64,000 nucleotides of DNA from an uncultured Eubacteriales bacterium (GTDB taxonomy: Bacteria > Bacillota > Clostridia > Oscillospirales > UBA644): the NCBI GenBank assembly GCA_905207625.1, contig CAJLLT010000001.1:62001-126000 (forward strand), read 5' to 3'. The notes under the pieces are model-generated. The model did no database searches, was not told the origin of the DNA, and saw nothing but the letters and a program-made list of their open reading frames with translations. Positions 59,516 through 64,000 of this stretch are shown one piece after another. Numbering within the stretch: position 1 is the first letter of the stretch; every line of letters starts with the position of its first letter. Both the position numbers and the translations under genes were made by a program.

Positions 59516-59646
59516 TTTGCGGGACTTGCCGAATAATCAATCCCAATCATTTTGTTCAGCGGATTTGCAATAGATTGCAGAACGCAATAAACCGCAATCC
59601 ACAGGATTGCGAATGTCAGTTCGTTTTTTTCATATAGCTTTTTCAT
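59509..59646 (-). pseudogene. CPBP intramembrane protease remnant, N-terminal 45 codons
   Basis: From ATG 59646 the frame reads MKKLYEKNELTFAILWIA, then VYCVLQSIANPLNKMIGIDYS, the usual first helix of CAAX/CPBP-family membrane proteases, and stops after 45 codons within the TetR remnant. All catalytic motifs are lost. Together the two remnants look like the scar of a deletion. Bases 59647-59854 hold nothing I recognise. Confidence 0.7.
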
Positions 59647-59854
59647 TCCATTTTATCCTGTACTGAAAATATTTCAAGTCCGATTTGCCGGACTCAGTGT
59701 GCATTATTTGTGCCTGCATTGACAGTATCCTCCCGGCTCTGCTTTTTGAAAAATATGTATAGTTATATTTGCTATGCCTGCCGTAACCCTGAATATTCCG
59801 GCTTCCCGTAAACCGAGTTTTCTGATCCGTGTCAATATTTTCAAACCCTATCAT

Positions 59855-60280
59855 TTATTTTCCGGAATAGCGTTCTTTGCCCCACCAATCCGGCATCAGC
59901 TCCTTGAGGGTAACGGTTTTTCTGCTTTCGTAATCCGCCATGATCTCCGTGTTTTCATTCTCTTCATTCAGTTGATACAGAAATTCCCGGCACGCACCGC
60001 AGGGCATTCCGCTTCCGCCGCCGGAAGGCGCTTTATCACGAAAGGCAATCAACCGTTTTATTTTTGTCTGACCGCTACTTGCATACATATCCAATGCGGC
60101 GACTCGTTCGGCGCACAGATTCATTACTCCGCTGCACGCCTCAATGCAAAAGCCCGTATAAATTGTTCCGTCCCCACTTTCCAAAGCGCATACCACATGA
60201 TGCGCCTGGATAAAAGGGCTTAAATCTTCCGGGTGATATTCCTTTTCAGCCTCTCGGTAAAGCTTTTCCCATATATCCAT
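59855..60280 (-). CDS. Cytidine deaminase-like zinc enzyme
   Basis: The 141-residue protein has the zinc-binding CAERVAALDMY and PCGACREFLYQL motifs of tetrameric cytidine/blasticidin deaminases, with the proton-shuttle Glu in CAE. TGFCIEACSG and RLIAFRDKAPSGGGSG fit the family. The start is ATG 60280 with TTGGAGGA upstream. It may salvage cytidine or detoxify nucleoside antibiotics. It is isolated by 154 bases from the next gene. Confidence 0.87.
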   Translation of the reverse strand: MDIWEKLYREAEKEYHPEDLSPFIQAHHVVCALESGDGTIYTGFCIEACSGVMNLCAERVAALDMYASSGQTKIKRLIAFRDKAPSGGGSGMPCGACREFLYQLNEENENTEIMADYESRKTVTLKELMPDWWGKERYSGK

Positions 60281-60434
60281 ATTGTCCTCCAAAATTAGTA
60301 ACGACTTACCGTTCGGTAGTCGTGCGGGCAAATTTAATTGCGGTTGTGCCAAAGAGAGCACAAGCCGCTTTTTCCCCTACCCGATCATTTCCCTACAGCC
60401 GCAAAAATCTTTTTCCGGGTGAAAAATACGATTT

Positions 60435-60929
60435 TCAGCTGTTGACAATCTTCCCGAGAGTCACAGCCGAGCAACCCTTGCTTTCGTAATACGCAAGCAG
60501 CTCCGGAATCTTCTTTTTATCATAACTTGTAATGCAGTCTGACAGCACATGAACGGTATAGCCCGCTTTTGCCATATTAAAACAGGTGGATTTGATGCAG
60601 GCCGCGACGTCCGCACCGGCGATATAAAACTCGGTAATACCGTGTTCATTGATGAAAGCCACAAACTCCGCGCTTGTCAGTGCGTTGCTTTTTGACTTTG
60701 TGAAGATATGATCGGATACCACTTTCATCTCCGGCACGAGCTCCGCGCCGTGTGTGCCGGGTTTGAATGTCCTCGTTCCGGCGGATATGTTGTTGTGCCG
60801 GATGTAAACGACCCACAATCCCTTTTGGACCGCCCGATCAATAGCCTCGTTAACTTTTTCTATGATCTCCCTGTAGTTTTTAGTGATGTCGTTTTGCAGG
60901 TCGATAACGACAAGTGCACTGTTTTTCAT
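60435..60929 (-). CDS. Isochorismatase-family cysteine hydrolase
   Basis: The 164-residue enzyme has the triad of this family: Asp in LVVIDLQNDI, Lys in FTKSKSNALTS, and the nucleophilic Cys in IAGADVAACIKSTCFNM. Relatives hydrolyse nicotinamide, isochorismate or other amides. I chose ATG 60929 (TGGAG nine bases upstream) over GTG 60944. It follows the alpha/beta hydrolase by 33 bases and is probably cotranscribed with it. Confidence 0.87.
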   Translation of the reverse strand: MKNSALVVIDLQNDITKNYREIIEKVNEAIDRAVQKGLWVVYIRHNNISAGTRTFKPGTHGAELVPEMKVVSDHIFTKSKSNALTSAEFVAFINEHGITEFYIAGADVAACIKSTCFNMAKAGYTVHVLSDCITSYDKKKIPELLAYYESKGCSAVTLGKIVNS

Positions 60930-60962
60930 ATCATATTTCTCCACGGTAAAATGCTGTCTGCC

Positions 60963-61652
60963 TTACTTCGGCAGCTTTCCCAGAAAAGCGTCAACCGCAC
61001 GGTTAAATTCCACCGGCCGCCTATTTGCAATAAAATGGTCGCCCCTTATAATCGTCAGCTCTGCATTCGGAATGCCGTTCGCAATTACTTTTGTATGCGA
61101 CTCTTTGATCATATCTCTAGTCCCACAGATAACAAGCGTCGGCACGGTGATCCGGGATAATTCGCCCGGTTCAATATTCGGATCATTGACCATAAGCCCG
61201 AGCATTTCGGCTTTCTTTCCGGCTTCCCCTGATTTTTCCGCAAAATGCTTTGCGATTCTGTACCCGATCTCAATCGGAATCTGTGTTGTCCGCTTCACCC
61301 CTTTCGCGTTCAGATTCCCGCCGTTCAGGATCAATGCCTTTACCATATCCGGGTGTTTTATCGCAAATTTCATAGCAATATTAGCTCCGTCCGAAAATCC
61401 CAGTATCACCGCATTTGCAATTCTGTGCGATTTCATAAAGTCATATAAATCGTCGGAAAACTGCCCGATGGTAAACGGCGCGCTGCCTCTCGGAGATTTG
61501 CCGTGACCTCTCGTATCGGGGGCAATCACGCGATATCGGTTTTGGAAATACGCCATCTGATTCTTGAAATAGGTACTGTCCTCTCCGTTCCCGTGCAGAA
61601 ATATCAGCGGCTCGCCGCTCCCTTTTGCCTGATAATACAATTCAATATCCAT
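60963..61652 (-). CDS. Alpha/beta hydrolase
   Basis: A 229-residue hydrolase: oxyanion-hole LIFLHGNGED, nucleophile elbow LGFSDGAN (Ser), acid CGTRD and catalytic His in RGDHFIANR. VIAPDTRGHGKS is typical. The substrate is unknown. ATG 61652 overlaps the peptidase gene by 11 bases, so the two are coupled; an upstream start at 61670 is less likely. Confidence 0.88.
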   Translation of the reverse strand: MDIELYYQAKGSGEPLIFLHGNGEDSTYFKNQMAYFQNRYRVIAPDTRGHGKSPRGSAPFTIGQFSDDLYDFMKSHRIANAVILGFSDGANIAMKFAIKHPDMVKALILNGGNLNAKGVKRTTQIPIEIGYRIAKHFAEKSGEAGKKAEMLGLMVNDPNIEPGELSRITVPTLVICGTRDMIKESHTKVIANGIPNAELTIIRGDHFIANRRPVEFNRAVDAFLGKLPK

Positions 61653-62304
61653 ACCTGACCCCGTAACCATTCACCAAAGAGGCAGACGCAGTACGATTAC
61701 CGTTTGCCGCTTGGACAACGATATAAATATTGTCGGGAAGCAACGTTACTGTTCCCCATACATACTCGAACTCTTCCGTTGTCAGCACCCGGTTGTATTG
61801 CGAATCCGACGCATTGGCATTTTCCGCCAGAGAATCCGCCATATAAATATACTGCTCGTCATAGCCGACAACGACAGCATAGTGGGTATCACCCGGAATT
61901 CGGATGAAAACGATAACCGGATGTCCCTCTGTCAACCGCTGCTTCAATGTGTCAATGTTTCCGTGACAGGCTTTTGCCTGATACCCACGCTGTTTAAAGA
62001 CATCCGTGATGCTGTTTGCGGAAACAAAACCAAACGATCGCTTCAGTTCCGGAAACAGTTTTTCTCCATCCGTCTCTTCCCCGAAGTGCCTCAGGAGATA
62101 AGCGGCGGCATAGGCGGCGCATTTCCCGTCGGTCTGATAATCAATATGATTTTCTGCATCTGCACAGAAAAATTCCGGCGGAAAATCAAAGGTTTCAACA
62201 TCGTCCTTCGGCGGACTTATGTATGCAAGAAAGCTTATAGCCGCAACAATGGACATTATAATTGCAATAATTGCGGCGGTCAGACATATTTTCCGTATCT
62301 GCAC
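61642..62304 (-). CDS. Membrane-anchored C39-like cysteine peptidase
   Basis: The 220-residue protein has an N-terminal helix (ICLTAAIIAIIMSIVAAISFLAYI) and a C39-like papain fold: Cys62 in TDGKCAAYAAAYLLRHFG, His141 in DTHYAVVVGYD and Asp157 in YIYMADS. It should lie outside the membrane. No bacteriocin gene with a double-Gly leader or ABC partner is nearby, so it is probably a general peptidase. It leads the operon with the alpha/beta hydrolase and isochorismatase. Confidence 0.82.
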   Translation of the reverse strand: MQIRKICLTAAIIAIIMSIVAAISFLAYISPPKDDVETFDFPPEFFCADAENHIDYQTDGKCAAYAAAYLLRHFGEETDGEKLFPELKRSFGFVSANSITDVFKQRGYQAKACHGNIDTLKQRLTEGHPVIVFIRIPGDTHYAVVVGYDEQYIYMADSLAENANASDSQYNRVLTTEEFEYVWGTVTLLPDNIYIVVQAANGNRTASASLVNGYGVRYGY

Positions 62305-62495
62305 AGTTTCTTTACCTCATTTTCTGTCAAGGTGATTGCCTTTTCGGGGCCCAATTCGTTTACTTGCTTCAATGTGAATGATCCGGTGCCGGAAAAGGTC
62401 ATCCGCATCAATCCGCGGATGTTATCCCCACACCGGAATCAAGAGCCGGCAGGCACTTTCCTTTGTGCCGGCCGCATAGATGTACACTGACAGCT

Positions 62496-62648
62496 CTTTT
62501 TATATTCCACATAACGAGTGTCAATGGGCACGCCCTAAATTTGCCCGATTTCATCAAAAGCCAACACAATTCTCGGCTTATTGCTTTCTTGTATATATCT
62601 CAAAAGTTTTTCGTATTTGCTCCCGCTATATTCTTCTCCGTCAGTCAT
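62496..62648 (-). pseudogene. DUF7662-like remnant interrupted by an in-frame TAG
   Basis: From ATG 62648 the frame reads MTDGEEYSGSKYEKLL, then RYIQESNKPRIVLAFDEIGQI, followed by TAG at 62535-62537 and the continuing GVPIDTRYVEYKK. DUF7662-type small proteins have the same two parts joined by one residue, so this looks like a nonsense-mutated copy. The expected C-terminal strand is missing. It overlaps the upstream 53-residue gene by 8 bases. The rest of the gap to 62304 holds nothing I recognise. Confidence 0.6.
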
Positions 62649-62802
62649 CTTTGCGATTTTTGAAGTTCAGAGCCGCAACAAAGCATCCCAAAGCCCCAAC
62701 CCCTGACAATGCAGAAAAAGACCATTGATTTAAAAATCCGAAAATTACCCCTGCAATCAGCATCAATGACCCGGAGCATACGAATAATTCAGTTTTTTTC
62801 AT
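62641..62802 (-). CDS. Small two-helix membrane protein (53 residues)
   Basis: Starting at ATG 62802, with AAGGAGGG upstream, the frame encodes MKKTELFVCSGSLMLIAGV, then two short hydrophobic stretches ending AALNFKNRKDD. It lies 21 bases after the TetR gene on the same strand and is likely its operon partner. I recognise no domain. A toxin-like or transporter-accessory role cannot be judged from sequence. Confidence 0.65.
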   Translation of the reverse strand: MKKTELFVCSGSLMLIAGVIFGFLNQWSFSALSGVGALGCFVAALNFKNRKDD

Positions 62803-62823
62803 CCGACCCTCCTTGTTTTGCCT

Positions 62824-63393
62824 TCACGACAACTCTTCCTTTGCCGCCAATATCGCGCCTCTATATGCCCGTTCCAAATGGGAATTTATAATTTCTTCGT
62901 CATATTTAAGCGAATTGTTGGCTATGATACTCGCATACCCATGTGCAAACATAAAAACGGTTAAAAAGACCTTTTTCGTCTGTTCCACCCCCATACCCAA
63001 TGATTCCTGCATAGCCGAAAGGACGGGAGTAAGCTCCTCTGCGTCTATCAGCTCAAGCATAGTATTTCCGTTGAAAAAATCAGACTGAAAAAGAAGGCGA
63101 AACAAATGAGGCTCTTCAATTGCAAAACGGATATAATTCAAACCGATCCCCAGCATAGCACCGTTTTGGTTGCTTATATTCATCAGATATTCGGAATGAT
63201 AACAGTCCGCCTTTTTGTAGACCTCCGTTTTCAATTCTTCAATCGTTGCAAAATGATACATAACGGGCTGCGTGGAACAATTCAGCTTTTCCGATACAGT
63301 CCTTGCATTGATGTTCTCTGCCCCCGTTTCACGGGCTATTTCAAAAGCGGCGTTGACTATCATTTCTTTCGTGGCTTTCACTTTTGCAGGCAT
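62824..63393 (-). CDS. TetR-family transcriptional regulator
   Basis: The 189-residue protein has the HTH in KEMIVNAAFEIARETGAENINARTVSEKL and CSTQPVMYHFATIEELKTEVY. Its C-terminal WHG-like ligand domain includes HLFRLLFQSDFF and FMFAHGYASIIANN. It is under a consensus promoter carrying a 32-base palindrome over the -10 region, so it most likely represses itself and the small membrane gene behind it. Confidence 0.9.
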   Translation of the reverse strand: MPAKVKATKEMIVNAAFEIARETGAENINARTVSEKLNCSTQPVMYHFATIEELKTEVYKKADCYHSEYLMNISNQNGAMLGIGLNYIRFAIEEPHLFRLLFQSDFFNGNTMLELIDAEELTPVLSAMQESLGMGVEQTKKVFLTVFMFAHGYASIIANNSLKYDEEIINSHLERAYRGAILAAKEELS

Positions 63394-63411
63394 ATCGCAC
63401 CTCTCTCTATA

Positions 63412-63466
63412 TATAACTTGAATTATACATAACTCAAATTATACATTAAAAGTCGGGATTTGTCAA
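63412..63466 (-). promoter_or_regulatory. TetR promoter with 32-base palindromic operator
   Basis: Minus-strand TTGACA (63461-63466) and TATAAT (63438-63443) are 17 bases apart. Bases 63412-63443 form a near-perfect palindrome built from two ATGTATAATTnnAGTT-like 16-base direct repeats, covering the -10 and the transcription start. Confidence 0.8.
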
Positions 63467-63498
63467 GAGGTTTTGATAAAGTCGGAATATGAAAATTT

Positions 63499-63528
63499 GC
63501 ACCCACCCTCATTTCGGAGGATGGGTGC
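63499..63528 (-). terminator. Terminator of the GyrI-like gene
   Basis: GCACCCACCCTC pairs with GAGGATGGGTGC (one bulge) and is followed on the minus strand by AAATTTTC. Confidence 0.7.
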
Positions 63529-63560
63529 AGCCGTTCAAACCGCAACGGACAGATACCGGA

Positions 63561-64000
63561 TTATTTCTTTTTCACCGGATAGCAGACCTCTGTGACAAAT
63601 TCATCGGGATTTTGTGTTTCGTGCGGACTGATGTGGTAAATATTGAACATCGGACCGTCGCTTTCGTAGCCGTTAGCATCCAGCCAGGCAACAACTGCGG
63701 CATAAACTTCTGTGATCAGATTGTACCCGCCCTTGAAAGTACAGCTTGCAACTGTGACCTCAGGCAAAGTCATGAATTTCACGTGCTCGGTGTCAGGATA
63801 GCTCCCTTTTACTGTTTTCCATGCCATAACTTCAACGTCTTTTTCCTTGTACTCCCCGTCAAGGAAGGTGACGGCACAAAGGCACGGGTCTGTCTCGGCG
63901 AGCTTCATGTGAGCAGTTTCGGACACCAGAGTGTTCCAGACCATTCCCTCGTTCTCATAGTGCGGAATGGTTGTATGTACGGTTGCGGCATAGCGCACCG
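63561..64000 (-). CDS. GyrI-like effector-binding domain protein, N-terminus beyond window
   Basis: The frame is open to the window edge (at least 146 residues). Its sequence (TTIPHYENEGMVWNTLVSETAHMKL, VMAWKTVKGSY, SCTFKGGYNLITEVYAAVVAWLDANGY, NIYHISPHETQNPDEFVTEVCYPV) is the C-terminal GyrI-like/AraC-type effector-binding domain, often fused behind a MerR or AraC DNA-binding domain. Whether that domain precedes it cannot be seen. It may bind small hydrophobic drugs. Confidence 0.75.
   Translation of the reverse strand, partial: VRYAATVHTTIPHYENEGMVWNTLVSETAHMKLAETDPCLCAVTFLDGEYKEKDVEVMAWKTVKGSYPDTEHVKFMTLPEVTVASCTFKGGYNLITEVYAAVVAWLDANGYESDGPMFNIYHISPHETQNPDEFVTEVCYPVKKK

Overview
The window looks like chromosome of an anaerobic, Gram-positive Clostridia-type Bacillota, probably an uncultured gut lineage. 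The reasons are: an oxygen-sensitive NrdD/NrdG ribonucleotide reductase under a NrdR-like box, AGGAGG ribosome binding sites, many sigma-A promoters of TTGACA-17-TATAAT form, an RqcH/TrmK/Nif3 cluster, an ECF-type vitamin transporter subunit, a glycine riboswitch on an alanine/glycine symporter, and cell-wall-binding repeat proteins. G+C is moderate. No rRNA, tRNA, CRISPR array, insertion sequence or prophage was found.

Bases 1-16.4 kb. A truncated sugar isomerase/epimerase and a 3D/G5 cell-wall protein with a long leader lie on the minus strand, followed by rplM-rpsI under their own promoter. A long minus-strand run comes next: class A PBP, LamG surface protein, SIS sugar isomerase, ROK-type protein, DUF1858, TrmK, Nif3 and RqcH, with overlaps or gaps of mostly under 50 bases. 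It may be one transcript from the promoter at 14777-14805. A plus-strand HtrA protease follows.

Bases 16.4-33.8 kb. DegV; a TetR-controlled acyltransferase-like/acyl-CoA synthetase operon; thioredoxin reductase; nrdD with a fused glutaredoxin-like tail, nrdG and an EamA permease; a zinc/manganese ABC importer with a Fur-family operator; PnuC with a HAD phosphatase; TspO; and an XRE/ImmA-like pair.

Bases 33.8-43 kb. A beta-helix carbohydrate-binding lipoprotein stands divergent from a VTC-domain/DUF4956/two-component operon. Their shared intergenic region carries two mirror-image pairs of 11-bp-period repeats, each ending 10 bases before a -10 box. I consider this the strongest candidate for an undescribed regulated system. 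A Cys-rich protein, a DnaJ/zinc-ribbon pair and a HerA-like ATPase follow.

Bases 43-57 kb. An ECF S-component behind an unassigned attenuator leader; a flavodoxin/carboxymuconolactone-decarboxylase operon under a MerR-type 19-bp-spacer promoter, with the decarboxylase broken by an amber codon; a frameshifted HAD gene; PadR with a HAAS/DUF4097 protein; the glycine-riboswitch symporter; a flavin-reductase/PCP-reductase fusion; and a surface protein of about 1,800 residues.

Bases 57-64 kb. An accessory zone of small enzymes (MBL hydrolase, YoaP-type acetyltransferase, cytidine deaminase, isochorismatase, alpha/beta hydrolase, C39-like peptidase) and a self-regulated TetR. It also holds gene debris: a CPBP protease 5' end joined to a TetR 3' end, and a DUF7662-like remnant. 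All positions were read by eye; no homology search was run.
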